Assembly (NCBI GenBank): GCA_031256975.1
Contig: JAIRPN010000005.1
Coordinates: 1-64,000 of the forward strand
Direction of reading: 5' to 3'
From: Verrucomicrobiales bacterium
GTDB taxonomy: Bacteria; Verrucomicrobiota; Verrucomicrobiia; Methylacidiphilales; JAAUTS01
DNA: 64,000 bases
Positions 8,645 to 17,795 of the stretch are shown here, piece after piece. The notes beneath the pieces are model-generated. The model searched no databases, was not told where the DNA came from, and saw nothing but the letters and a program-made list of their open reading frames with translations. Every line of letters begins with the position of its first letter. The stretch's first letter is position 1. A program made the translations under genes and the position numbers.

Positions 8645-8659
8645 GCATGCTCTGGCAAA

Positions 8660-8687
8660 TCCCCGGCCACATCTCTGTGGCCGGGGA
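8660..8687. repeat. Stable 11-bp hairpin
   Basis: TCCCCGGCCAC (8660-8670) pairs perfectly with GTGGCCGGGGA (8677-8687) around a 6-nt loop. It has no T-run and lies just upstream of the PEP-CTERM relic; it may be a leftover terminator or a REP-type element. Confidence 0.45.
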
Positions 8688-8843
8688 CACCATACGTAAT
8701 TCCCGCAGGAATACCCCCGTATTCCTACGGTTTTTCGCCCTGCCTGTTTGAGCGGAGCGAAAGGAGATTGCCGGAATCGGTATTCCACCGAGGATATATG
8801 ATGACTAGGAAAGGCCGGCGGTTGCCGATTCCGGCAAAAAGGT

Positions 8844-9062
8844 TCATAAAAGGCTTTCTTTCCCGATTTTGAAGGTGCGGCGGGTGAGTTGGACGGTCTT
8901 TTTTCCTGTCATGAAGTATTGCTCGGCAAAATTGTCCCCCCTCTCATCCTGATCTTCCTGCAAGAGCTCGTAGAGCAGATGTTCCGCGTAGTTCGCAGCT
9001 TTCCGATAGGAGAGTTTGCATGAATACTTGAAGGCAATCAATTTTTGCGGCAGTTCCAACAT
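8844..9062 (-). pseudogene. Broken copy of the Dps/ferritin-like gene
   Basis: The first 56 or so residues align with the intact gene at 5693-6049 from the same Met (MLELPQKLIAFKYSCKLSY). The metal-site residues are partly lost: His19-Trp20 has become Tyr-Arg and Asp43 has become Asp-Asn in a changed context. After TGKKT the sequence turns unrelated and stops, 45 residues short of its paralogue. It is preceded by operator cassette B, unlike the intact copy. Confidence 0.75.
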
Positions 9063-9077
9063 AAAAACTAATCCTAA

Positions 9078-9141
9078 TTTATATAACACCCCATTTGCAG
9101 TCTAATACCCGTTCGGCTCTTTTTCATACTTGACGGGTATA
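9078..9141 (-). promoter_or_regulatory. LysR-type operator/promoter cassette B
   Basis: The 17-bp box CATACTTGACGGGTATA (9125-9141) and its AATAC block (9102-9124) match the other cassettes in spacing. On the minus strand -35 TTAGAC (9100-9105) and -10 TATAAA (9078-9083) are 16 bp apart, with the box centred about 62 bp upstream of the expected start. The message would begin about 9 nt before the ATG of the broken ferritin-like gene. The left arm of the box is imperfect. Confidence 0.6.
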
Positions 9142-9164
9142 ACCAAACATCCACCAACCTTATC

Positions 9165-10517
9165 GGTTCCTCGTTATTTGGAGTGGAAAGCTTCGCTGCC
9201 AGGGGTTAGTACACGGGATGGAAATCGAACAAACCATGCAGGCAATGTTGCAGCTTGGCGCGGAGTGGGAAGTGGCCAGTTGTCGATATGAACCAGGGGC
9301 GGAAACCTTTTATATTGTGATCCGGGAAACTCCGGCCCTATGGCAGAAAGAGCGTTGCGGCAAGGATGACGGGAAAGTTTATTGCTACGATCATGTCGGC
9401 CTGACCCGTTGGAAACATCTGAATATCTTCAACCAAGCCTGCGAATTACAATGCGATCTGCCACGGGCCAAGTGCCGCAGCTGTGGCAGCGTCTATCGCA
9501 TCACCCCGCCTTGGGAGGGCCTGAGCAAGCACTTCACCCGCGACTTTGAGGCTTTCGCCCTCACCCTGATGCGGGAGATGCCGGTGAGCCGGGTCAGTGA
9601 CATCGTCGGCGTAAACGACGGCCGCCTGTGGCGGATGTTATTGGCCCATGTGGAAGCGGCCTATGCGGAACTGCCGATGAACGAGGTCACGGTGATTGGC
9701 GCGGACGAGATGAACCGCCGCAAGGGCCATCATTACCTGACCGTCTTTTGCGACCTGACGGCGCGGCGCCTGCTGTATGCCACGCCGGGCCGCGATGCCT
9801 CGGTGTGGGAACGCTTTGCCCGCGCCTTCCGCGAGCATGGCGGCAATTCCGGCACTGTCAGCCAGATCTCCATCGACATGAGTCCCGCTTACCGTCAGGG
9901 CGCGGCGGACTGTTTTGGCAGGGCCGAGGTGGTGTTTGACAAGTTCCACGTTATCGGCCATGCGGGCATTGCCGTGGACACGGTGCGGCGGTTGGAGGCC
10001 GGTCTGGACAAACGGCGGCAGTCCCTGTTGAAGGAGACCCGCTGGTTGTGGCTGAAGAATCCTAACAACCTGACCGACAACCAGCAACGGCGGCTCAATC
10101 GCATCGACCAGCACAGCCTGTGGACCGCCAAGGCTTACCAGATGCGGCTGGCCCTGCAAGCCATCTACCAGCTTCCGCGCTTGCGCGCCAGACAGCGGCT
10201 GCTCGCCTGGTGCCGCTGGGTCTCCCGCGCCGCTGCCAAGGCTCCCAGCCAGCTGCTCCTGCCCATGCTGCGCGTCGCACGCATGGTCGAAAGCCATCTC
10301 TCCGGCATCCTCGCCCACTGGTCCTCCTCCGTCACCAACGCTTTCCTCGAGGGCCTTAACAGCCTCTTCTCCGCCACCAAGCGCAAGGCCCGTGGTTACC
10401 GCTCCACCCGTTACTTCATCGCCATGCTCTACTTCACCGCCGCCAAACTCAACATTCCCGCCCAACCAAACTTTCCTCTTGCCAATCACCCCGTTCCACT
10501 GTAAATCATGAAGAACC
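9165..10517 (+). mobile_element. ISL3-family insertion sequence
   Basis: Terminal inverted repeats of 24 bp were found: left 9165-9188 (begins GGTTCCTCGTTATTTGG) and right 10494-10517 (its complement begins GGTTCTTCATGATTTAC), 19 of 24 positions alike. They enclose one transposase gene, and the right repeat overlaps its last codons. ISL3 elements usually leave an 8-bp target duplication, but the flanks ACCTTATC and CTAGATGT do not match, so a flank has been lost or rearranged. The right end abuts the IS66-type fusion gene 18 bp away. Confidence 0.85.
9218..10504 (+). CDS. ISL3-family transposase
   Basis: 428 aa, full length for the family. The N-terminal zinc-binding part has C-x2-C (CRSCGSVYRITPPWEG, residues 87-102), then a helix-turn-helix around VSRVSDIVGVNDGRLWRML, then the DDE catalytic domain with VIGADEMNRRKGHHYLTVFCD, SIDMSPAYRQGAADCF and DKFHVIGH. 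It moves the surrounding element by DNA cleavage and strand transfer. All motifs are present and the frame is intact, so the element may be active. No ribosome binding site stands out. Confidence 0.95.
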   Translation: MEIEQTMQAMLQLGAEWEVASCRYEPGAETFYIVIRETPALWQKERCGKDDGKVYCYDHVGLTRWKHLNIFNQACELQCDLPRAKCRSCGSVYRITPPWEGLSKHFTRDFEAFALTLMREMPVSRVSDIVGVNDGRLWRMLLAHVEAAYAELPMNEVTVIGADEMNRRKGHHYLTVFCDLTARRLLYATPGRDASVWERFARAFREHGGNSGTVSQISIDMSPAYRQGAADCFGRAEVVFDKFHVIGHAGIAVDTVRRLEAGLDKRRQSLLKETRWLWLKNPNNLTDNQQRRLNRIDQHSLWTAKAYQMRLALQAIYQLPRLRARQRLLAWCRWVSRAAAKAPSQLLLPMLRVARMVESHLSGILAHWSSSVTNAFLEGLNSLFSATKRKARGYRSTRYFIAMLYFTAAKLNIPAQPNFPLANHPVPL

Positions 10518-10535
10518 CTAGATGTTAAATGCTAG

Positions 10536-13118
10536 CTAATTTATTTTCTCTCCCCTTTGCCGTTTCATGGCAAACATGGGCGGGTCCGGTCCGCCGGAAC
10601 GCAGAAAATCCAGGAATTTCACCCCGCGGGTCTTGCAGGTTTCGCACAGGCTGAGCAGGACGAGGTATTCGCGCAGGCCGTTTCCGGTGGTGACACCGTT
10701 GATGACCTGACGCAGCAGGGCGAAAGCCTTGACGGCATGCTCGGCGTTGTTGTTGTTCCACGGAACCCCGTCATGACCGAGGAAGGTGAAGAGTTCGCCG
10801 CGTTCGCGGGCAAGGCGGTCGCGGTATTTGCGGACGATGGCGGAATCCGGTGACAGGCGTTCGAGTTGACGGAAGAAGCGTTCGACGGGGATTTGATGCT
10901 TGCGCAGGAAACGGGCTTTGAGTCCGCGCTGTTCGACGGTGGCAACCATGGGACGGATCAGACCGGCAAAGTCGCGGCCCAAGCGTTGCAAGTCCTGGTC
11001 GTAGGGGTGTTTGTACAAGTCATCGTTCAAATCCCGCAGGAAGTGGATGAGGCAGCGCTGCTTGGGACATTTGAGCGCGTCGTAACCGGCGTAAAAATCA
11101 GTCACCAGCACGCCGTTGAATTCCTTGAGAAAATCCTGGAGCCACTGGCTCTCGCGGTTCTGGGTGTAGACGTAGGCGACGGTGTCCATGCTGGCGAAGG
11201 CCCAGACACAACCCTGATAACCCGCCACGCTGACCTTGGTTTCATCAACATGCAGCAATTTGCCTTGCTTCAGGTGTTGCAGGAGGGATTCGTAGGTTGC
11301 GGCGTAATCCTGCGCGGCCTTGATCTTGAAATTGCGCGCACTGCCCTTGGGAAGTTGCAGGCCGAACAATTCGTTGAGGCTGCGGTCGATAGCTTCCTGC
11401 GAAAGCCGCAACTCGATGTTCTGGTAAACGGCATAGGCCACCAAGCCCGCGCCGAACTTGCCGTCGGGCAATCCGGCCAGCGGCGGACGAAACACCCGCT
11501 CGCAAGTCCGGCATTCGTGGCGGTGGAACTGGTAATGCACCACCCAGCGCCGCACACCGTGGCGGGTGAATTTCAAATCATAGACCGTGCGGCCTGTGCG
11601 GTCATATTTGCGGAGAGCGGAGGGGCCGCAGTGCGGACACTGATCGGGAGCGGGGCATTGTACCCGGCGGTCCACCGGCAAGTCCTTCATGGAAACGGCG
11701 GAAGTTTGCAAAGCCCGTTTCAACCGCCGGTCGGATTTTATGTAGACTTTCTCCCGCTGGTAATCCCAGTACGCGGCCTGGTTGATGGATGCCAGTTCGG
11801 GGAAGAAAAACCGGTTGCGCTTGAAGCCGTAGGGATTCTCCCGTTTCAGGCTCGCCGCATCCACCACGTCGGGGTTCACTGCCATCGCCAAATCGAGAAT
11901 CCCCTGCGTCACCACCGCCAGCGCGGTGCAATCGTCCCTGTTGTAGGCAATCAGGTTTTGCTTTTCCTGCCCGTGCGCCAGCGGATCGCGCGACCAGGTC
12001 TCCCGCCACACCACGGATTGTACTCCCGAGGCTTCCGGCAGCGACCAGTCAAAGCCAAGGTAACGGGCGATTTCCTTCAGGCTGTTGGAATAGGTCGGGA
12101 AATAAATCCGCGCGAAGATGACGGTGACCAGATTCACCGCCGACTTGGTTGCCCGGTCCGCCGGGGAATCCTCCTGCGGCCCGCCGTAACGCGCCTGCAT
12201 CCGCCTGAGGAAACTGGTTTCGTAACTGCCGTAATGGATGAGTACGGGATTCTCCACCGCATTGAGAGTGGCGAGAAACTCCCGCCAGATGCGTTCCTCA
12301 CCGCCGTCATCATCCGCCCACAGGCTGTGCTGTATCGCCGCTGTCCCCTCGCCGACACGCAGGCCAATGAGATAGTAACGGTCACGCTCCGGCAATCCCT
12401 CGACGTCCAGATACACCGGCGTTCCCTCGATCTTCAGTTCCGGCCTGCCCACCAGATGAATCTTCCGCTCGCGAATCGCCAATGCCTTGAGCGCGTGATG
12501 ATACTTCTCCGCCCGGTTCTGCAACCATCTTGGCTTGCGCCTCGGCTGGAAAGTATAGGAAAGCTGCGTGACGGTAAAGATTCCCTTGTCCCGCAGCTTC
12601 AGGCGTTCCCGCTCACCCATGCCTGCCAGCAGGCTCAGACTGTCCTGCTCCACCGCCTTTTGTCGGCAATGAACTTGAAACTCGCACTCCACACAGTGCC
12701 GGTTCAACACCAGTTCCGGCGGCGTGGCGGAGGACAGCATCGTCTCCATTTGCCCAACCCGCTTGCGCACTTCCCCCGCCAGTTCGCCAAGCTTCACCCT
12801 CTTCACCGCAAAGGCATCCCCATACACCAGCCTGCCCTGCGTCACCGGACTCTTGCTCGCAGAGGACAACTCCAATGCGTCAAAGCCCAGCAACAAACGC
12901 TCCTCCTTGCCCGGCTTATTGGAACCGCAAAAACGCAGTGGCATTCCCTCCGTCTCCGCCACCAATACCAGCCGTCTGGCCTTATCCTGATAAACTGCTT
13001 CGCGTTCCCGCAGCCAACCGGCATAGGCATGCTCCCCCGATGGCACGGCATGAAAACGTAACCACCACTTGACCGGACACTGCAAAAAAGCCGCGAACAA
13101 CTCCGCCGTAATCTTCAT
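10536..13118 (-). CDS. Cas4/RecB-like + RNase H-like nuclease fused to IS66-type transposase
   Basis: 860 aa in one frame. Residues 1-155 resemble TM0106-type RecB/Cas4 nucleases: Cys14 and the cluster Cys142-x2-Cys145-x5-Cys151 could hold an iron-sulfur cluster, although the catalytic Asp/ExK part looks shortened. Residues about 230-420 are a YprB-like RNase H/exonuclease fold with VYLDVEG (Asp238, Glu240) and the late motif AYNRDDC. From about 480 comes an IS66-type transposase: C-x2-C zinc knuckles, HVDET, VTDFYAGYD and WNNNNAEHAVKAF as the three DDE parts. The start at 13118 matches the family N-terminus; an in-frame GTG at 13154 would add 12 residues. No terminal repeats were found, so whether it moves is open. 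It might be a transposase helped by its own nuclease, or a domesticated protein. Confidence 0.85.
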   Translation of the reverse strand: MKITAELFAAFLQCPVKWWLRFHAVPSGEHAYAGWLREREAVYQDKARRLVLVAETEGMPLRFCGSNKPGKEERLLLGFDALELSSASKSPVTQGRLVYGDAFAVKRVKLGELAGEVRKRVGQMETMLSSATPPELVLNRHCVECEFQVHCRQKAVEQDSLSLLAGMGERERLKLRDKGIFTVTQLSYTFQPRRKPRWLQNRAEKYHHALKALAIRERKIHLVGRPELKIEGTPVYLDVEGLPERDRYYLIGLRVGEGTAAIQHSLWADDDGGEERIWREFLATLNAVENPVLIHYGSYETSFLRRMQARYGGPQEDSPADRATKSAVNLVTVIFARIYFPTYSNSLKEIARYLGFDWSLPEASGVQSVVWRETWSRDPLAHGQEKQNLIAYNRDDCTALAVVTQGILDLAMAVNPDVVDAASLKRENPYGFKRNRFFFPELASINQAAYWDYQREKVYIKSDRRLKRALQTSAVSMKDLPVDRRVQCPAPDQCPHCGPSALRKYDRTGRTVYDLKFTRHGVRRWVVHYQFHRHECRTCERVFRPPLAGLPDGKFGAGLVAYAVYQNIELRLSQEAIDRSLNELFGLQLPKGSARNFKIKAAQDYAATYESLLQHLKQGKLLHVDETKVSVAGYQGCVWAFASMDTVAYVYTQNRESQWLQDFLKEFNGVLVTDFYAGYDALKCPKQRCLIHFLRDLNDDLYKHPYDQDLQRLGRDFAGLIRPMVATVEQRGLKARFLRKHQIPVERFFRQLERLSPDSAIVRKYRDRLARERGELFTFLGHDGVPWNNNNAEHAVKAFALLRQVINGVTTGNGLREYLVLLSLCETCKTRGVKFLDFLRSGGPDPPMFAMKRQRGEKIN

Positions 13119-13294
13119 CTCCTGATTTGCACGGCGGTCGCACAGTGCTACCACCCCGCAGTCAAGATGTCAGAACATCACTGGATGGCAATCTCCCCGA
13201 CGCAACAAATTGTGAACAACCACTTGTTGATTCACCCACCAAACAAAAGGAAGGCCGCAATCACACGCGGCCTCTTATGATTCAAAACAAAAAA

Positions 13295-13321
13295 CCGGAC
13301 GCCCCTCTAGAAGTCGCCCGG
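13295..13321 (-). terminator. Terminator of the 1320-aa autotransporter gene
   Basis: On the minus strand an imperfect stem (CCGGGCGAC paired with GGCGTCCGG, two mismatches) is followed by TTTTTTG, about 180 bp after the autotransporter stop. It belongs to the GCGACT-type stem family seen at 5381, 20201 and 33998. Confidence 0.6.
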
Positions 13322-13500
13322 CCTTCACTGTCACGTAACAACCAACGGAGGAAGGAAGAAAAAACAACAAATCTTTTCAAAAAAACACGAGGCTAAACAG
13401 GTGGCGGAAAGGAAGAACTAATTCAAAACCGCCGCCTGCTTGCCTCGTGCCCCGTGAGAGCCGGAATGACAGACGACTGCCATTCCGATTCAAAGTGTGA

Positions 13501-16500
13501 TTAGAACTGATGTCGGTAACCGAAGTTGATGCCAAAGGGTTTGTCGTACTTGTCGGCGAACTGGGCTTCGTAGTCGAGGTGGAGTTGGTTCCGTTCGTCA
13601 AGTTGGTAGATAACACCCGCACCGATGATGGCGCTCAGGCCGTCGGTGTTGGGGCGGTAGCTGCCGTCGAAGGTGGTCACTTCCCCGCCGTCGCTCACCT
13701 GCTCCACGCCGAATACCTTGACGTAGGGTTGCAGGAAGCCTTTGCCGTTTAGCTTGATGGTTCTGCCGAACATGGAGCCGAAGCGCAGTTGCAGGGCGTC
13801 CTGGCCGGAGATGTCCACCCCGAAGGCGTTGTCGCCGGTGGTGGCGTAGTTGCTGCCGAAGAAGTGCACGTAGCTGGCTTGTACCTGCGGTTCGGCGTAC
13901 CAGGCGTCCTTGAATTGGAATTGCCGGCCCAACTCGATGCTGGTTCCGGCGGCCCAGCCGTGGTAGCTGCCGTTCATGGTGTTGAAGCTGTCGTCGTGCG
14001 ACTTGAAGCTGCCGTCCAGATAGGCGGCGCGGGCGGTCCAGTCGGCGTACCAGCCGCTGTCGTGCAGCCATGAGGCGTACATTCCCAAACCGTAGCTGTC
14101 GAAGCCGCCGTCGCTGCCGTTGTATTTGAAGTCCAAATCACTGCGCTGGTAGCCGCCGAACAGGCCGGTGTACACCACGTTGCGCTGGTCAATGTTCCAC
14201 GCCTTGTCCGCGCCGATGTCCACGCCGTAGGTCATTTGCTCGTAGGTGCCGAAGCCGGTCACTTTGCCGCCCATGTTGTATTGGCTGCCGTAGCTTCTGA
14301 CCCACGCTTCCCAATCGTGGCCGGTCGGGTTTAAGCGCAGTTCGCCCATGCGTTTGACGAGGGTATCGTTGTCGAACCATGCCGTCGTTAATGCCGCTTG
14401 GCTGGCGTAGATCACGTGGCCGCCGCCGCCGGTTTCTGACTTGGAGGCTTCGGGCAGTACCAGATACCAGGTGTTCGGGTCGTCACCGCCCAAGGTGGTG
14501 TATTGCTCGCTGCCCTGCACCAGCCGGGCGGTCTTGGTGCCGAGGTTGATGGTGCCTTTGTAGATGTGCTCCACTTGCGTGTCCCCGCTGAAGCTGCCCT
14601 CACTGTTGCCGGTGACGATCATCGGCAGGGCGAAGGCGTCGGTCTGCAAGTTCCCTTGCGGTTTGATGATGACGGTATGGGTGCCCGCCGCCGTGCCGGT
14701 GACGATCATCTGGTCGGAGTTTTGCGTGTTGTTGTCCACCAGGACGTTCATTTGGAAGCTGCCGTTGCCGCTCAGGTTTTCCATGGTCAGGGTCTTGAAG
14801 CTGCCCTGCACTGTCTCGAAGTCCACCGTGCCGTTGTTGTCCAAGGTGGTCAGGCTGGAATTGTCGGTCAGGGTCCAGACGGAGCCGTTGTTCAGGTTGA
14901 CGTTCAGCACCGCGTTGTCGCTGACGGTGGATTTGCCGGTCAGGGTGCTGTTGTTGCCCAGTGTCACGGTTGTCACCGAGTCATCGTTGCCAATCAGGTT
15001 GCCGGTCAGGTTGGTGTCCTCCGAGGTCAGGGTCAGGCTGGCGCTGCCGCCGGCTTGAAGGACATTGTCGCCGTTGACCGCGCTGATGCCGCTCAGGATG
15101 ATCACCGATTCGCCGCCTGCGGCGTTAATCAGGTCTTCGGTGGCGGCCAGGGAGCCGCCAATGAAGGTCAGCGTGTTGGTGCCGGTTCCGTCAACAGTGA
15201 CGATGCCGTGCCGTCCGGCGGTGAGGTCACTGTCCAGCAGCGTGACGGTCGCGTTGCCCTGCATTTTCACCGCATCGGCCCGCGCGCTGCCCGCGGTCAG
15301 GCTGTCGGCGATCAGGGTGGCGCCATTGACCGACAACGCCACGGCGTCGTTTCCCTGCGTCGCAATACCGCCCCCCGTCATGGTCAAGGTTGAAGAACCC
15401 GTGGCGACGACACCACCGGCGGCATCCCCACCGGTGCTGATGGTCACATTGGCCAACTCAACAGAGGATGTGCCGCTGGCATAAGCACCATAACCGAGTG
15501 AGCCGGTGGTCGTGATACTGCTGTCAATCACGGTCAGGGTTGAAGCCTGCGCGGCGAAGACACCACGACCGTTTTCTCCCTCAGTATCGATGGTTACACT
15601 GTCCAGCATACCCGAAGAGGTGCTGGTGGCATAAACTGCATAGCTTTTATTCCCTTCCGTCTTGATATTCACATCGTACAACGTAATAACTGAGTTGCTT
15701 TGAGTAATGGCGCCATATCCGGCCGAACCCGTGGTCGAAACATTGCCGCCTGCCACATTCAGGGTAGAGGAAGTATTGACCCAGAGAGCAGCACCAGTAG
15801 CTCCGCTTGTCCGGATGTCCACATTATCCAAGGCACCGACCGAGGTTCCGGCAACAGTCACGGCGTAACCATTCGCACCGGTGGTCTCGACACTGCCACC
15901 GGTGATGTTCAAGGTCGAGGAGGCAATGGCATAAACACCGTAGGCGTGAGTCCCTTCCGTCCTGACGCTCACATTGTTCAGGCTGGCGGACGAACTGTTG
16001 TAAGCCACGACACCATAGCCGCTCGAACCATTGGTCACGATACTGCCGCCATCAATGCCCAGGGTCGAATACACATCGGCAAAGACACCATAGCTGTTCC
16101 GGGCGGTGATATCCACGTTGCCCAGCATGCCAACCGAAGTGCCGCTCAGTTCAACACCGCGATAAAAAGAGTCAATCACCGTATCCTGCAAAACCACGTC
16201 ACTGTGGGAAGCGACCCTTACCCCGCCCGCCCCGGTTGTCCCGGTGGTGATGCTGCCGCCGGTCATCGTCACGGTGGTGGAATTGGCGAGGTCAAGACCG
16301 TAGGCATTGGTGCCGCGAGTGGTAATATTGACACCGTCCAGGTAGGCAACGGAGTTGGTGCTGCTCAGGCGAATGCCGGTGGCATAGGAATTGATTACCG
16401 TATCCTGCATCTGCATGGTAACTTTGCTATTAGTGGTGCCGGACACGCCATAGGAACCGGGCCCGTTGGTGGTGATGGTGCCGCCGGTCATGGTTAGCAC

Positions 16501-17463
16501 GCCGGTGTTCTGTATGTAAATACCAGCGGAATTCGTGCCGTCGGTGGTGAGATTGACATTGTCCAGCAGCAGGCTGGAATTTGTCCCGGCGCCTCCCCAG
16601 ACGACTGCCGCATTGTAAGCGTAATTGGTGGAAGTCATCCCCTGGGTATAAACCGTGCTGTTGCGGACAGTGACAACTGTGTTATCATCGTACAAGGCAA
16701 GGCCATACGCTCTGGCCCTAAGGGTAATGTTATCCGCCGTCAAGGTCCCGCCGACGGCGACATAAATCTCCCCGCCGTCAAACACGGTTCCCTGCAGGTT
16801 GGCCACACCGCGTGTTATCGACAGCATCCGAGCGCTGCCACTAACGGAACCGCCGGTCATGGTGAGCGTGCCGGATGAATTGGTGATACCGAATTGAGTT
16901 ATACCTGTGATATCGACATTCTCCAACTCGATGACGGAAGACCCGTAAAGGCGTATACCGCTGTTGTAATTGTTAATCGTACTGTCCCGCATGGTCAGAC
17001 TGACTCCCGTGCCGGTCACGCCTGTACGATTACTCTCACCGGTCACGCTCGAGTTGATGGTGACAGTATCCAGATCAATGGCGGAATTGCTGCCGCTTAT
17101 TAAAACCCCGTAATAACTGCTCGTGATAATACTATCCGTCAGGTTGAGCTTGGCGCCAGCGCTGAGATTGGCACCGATACGCCCGTTGCCGCTGGCAGCG
17201 GTGCCGGTCAGCGTGACATTGCTGCCGGTGTAAACGCCGTTGCTGCCAGTCACCGTCAACGCCGCCGTGCCGGTGGACTTGTTTTCATAATGCGTCCCCG
17301 ACTCGGTGACCGTGGTATTGCTCACCACCAGGTTCTGGGCGGATGCGTTCAACACGGTAAAGCAAGCGAGCAAGCACACGCTCGCTCTGACGCCGAGCCG
17401 ACGGGCGAAGCAACCGCGCGAAAGCGCAGAGGGTTGGAAGTGAAGTTTTAGTTTATGTTTCAT
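13501..17463 (-). CDS. Autotransporter adhesin, 1320 aa
   Basis: A long signal peptide (about 43 residues; basic start, hydrophobic VCLLACFTVLNASAQ) is followed by a Ser/Thr/Gly/Asn-rich passenger of about 1000 residues with repeating TMTGGSI and TTGSxGYG units predicting a beta-helix. The last 280 or so residues are an autotransporter beta-barrel (from WFDNDTLVKRMGEL to GINFGYRHQF, ending in Phe as outer-membrane barrels do). This type V layout puts the passenger on the cell surface. A ribosome binding site (GGGAG) precedes the ATG. The barrel is very close to that of the 3623-aa protein at 22379, so the two share a recent origin. Expression is probably from cassette C, with a hairpin in the 5' leader. 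Confidence 0.92.
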   Translation of the reverse strand: MKHKLKLHFQPSALSRGCFARRLGVRASVCLLACFTVLNASAQNLVVSNTTVTESGTHYENKSTGTAALTVTGSNGVYTGSNVTLTGTAASGNGRIGANLSAGAKLNLTDSIITSSYYGVLISGSNSAIDLDTVTINSSVTGESNRTGVTGTGVSLTMRDSTINNYNSGIRLYGSSVIELENVDITGITQFGITNSSGTLTMTGGSVSGSARMLSITRGVANLQGTVFDGGEIYVAVGGTLTADNITLRARAYGLALYDDNTVVTVRNSTVYTQGMTSTNYAYNAAVVWGGAGTNSSLLLDNVNLTTDGTNSAGIYIQNTGVLTMTGGTITTNGPGSYGVSGTTNSKVTMQMQDTVINSYATGIRLSSTNSVAYLDGVNITTRGTNAYGLDLANSTTVTMTGGSITTGTTGAGGVRVASHSDVVLQDTVIDSFYRGVELSGTSVGMLGNVDITARNSYGVFADVYSTLGIDGGSIVTNGSSGYGVVAYNSSSASLNNVSVRTEGTHAYGVYAIASSTLNITGGSVETTGANGYAVTVAGTSVGALDNVDIRTSGATGAALWVNTSSTLNVAGGNVSTTGSAGYGAITQSNSVITLYDVNIKTEGNKSYAVYATSTSSGMLDSVTIDTEGENGRGVFAAQASTLTVIDSSITTTGSLGYGAYASGTSSVELANVTISTGGDAAGGVVATGSSTLTMTGGGIATQGNDAVALSVNGATLIADSLTAGSARADAVKMQGNATVTLLDSDLTAGRHGIVTVDGTGTNTLTFIGGSLAATEDLINAAGGESVIILSGISAVNGDNVLQAGGSASLTLTSEDTNLTGNLIGNDDSVTTVTLGNNSTLTGKSTVSDNAVLNVNLNNGSVWTLTDNSSLTTLDNNGTVDFETVQGSFKTLTMENLSGNGSFQMNVLVDNNTQNSDQMIVTGTAAGTHTVIIKPQGNLQTDAFALPMIVTGNSEGSFSGDTQVEHIYKGTINLGTKTARLVQGSEQYTTLGGDDPNTWYLVLPEASKSETGGGGHVIYASQAALTTAWFDNDTLVKRMGELRLNPTGHDWEAWVRSYGSQYNMGGKVTGFGTYEQMTYGVDIGADKAWNIDQRNVVYTGLFGGYQRSDLDFKYNGSDGGFDSYGLGMYASWLHDSGWYADWTARAAYLDGSFKSHDDSFNTMNGSYHGWAAGTSIELGRQFQFKDAWYAEPQVQASYVHFFGSNYATTGDNAFGVDISGQDALQLRFGSMFGRTIKLNGKGFLQPYVKVFGVEQVSDGGEVTTFDGSYRPNTDGLSAIIGAGVIYQLDERNQLHLDYEAQFADKYDKPFGINFGYRHQF

Positions 17464-17512
17464 ATGTTGGGTTCTCCCTTGTTGTTTGGTTGTTAATAAA
17501 AGTGAAACGACT

Positions 17513-17546
17513 CCCCTGACCGCAGCGCTAACGCTGGCGGCAGGGG
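17513..17546. promoter_or_regulatory. Leader hairpin before the autotransporter
   Basis: CCCCTGACCGCAGCG and CGCTGGCGGCAGGGG form an imperfect 15-bp stem (12 paired) with a 4-nt loop, in the 5' leader expected from promoter C (start near 17630). In the plus direction it is followed by GGGTTTTG, so it could also end rightward readthrough. A leader role is inferred. Confidence 0.45.
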
Positions 17547-17636
17547 TCGGGTTTTGACGACTGACGACTGACGCGTCGGCGTCAGGCCAGCCAATTCATG
17601 CTGTTCAACTAATAGATTCATCACATGCAATTAGAA

Positions 17637-17710
17637 ATTATAATTATTGATACAGTTTTGTTCCAATACCACTTTGGTCGCTTTTCATACCCGACGGGTA
17701 TGAAAAGCGA
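17637..17710 (-). promoter_or_regulatory. LysR-type operator/promoter cassette C (best copy)
   Basis: The palindrome is perfect over 15-bp arms with a 3-bp centre (17678-17710); its core CATACCCGACGGGTATG is at 17686-17702 and the AATAC block at 17663-17685. On the minus strand -35 TTGGAA (17661-17666) and a consensus -10 TATAAT (17637-17642) are 18 bp apart, predicting a start near 17630. The box centre is then at about -64, the known position of LysR recognition sites. It drives the 1320-aa autotransporter. Confidence 0.8.
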
Positions 17711-17795
17711 AAAAACAATTGCAGCGACGAATCGCTGTACACGGCAAACAATTCCCGCAACAGAAATCCTCGTTTCCACGACAGGGAAAGAAGCT

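Noticed and set aside
10866-13061. 731-codon rightward frame opposite the nuclease-transposase gene
   Set aside because: The opposite strand encodes intact catalytic motifs; this frame has none and a low-complexity mix.
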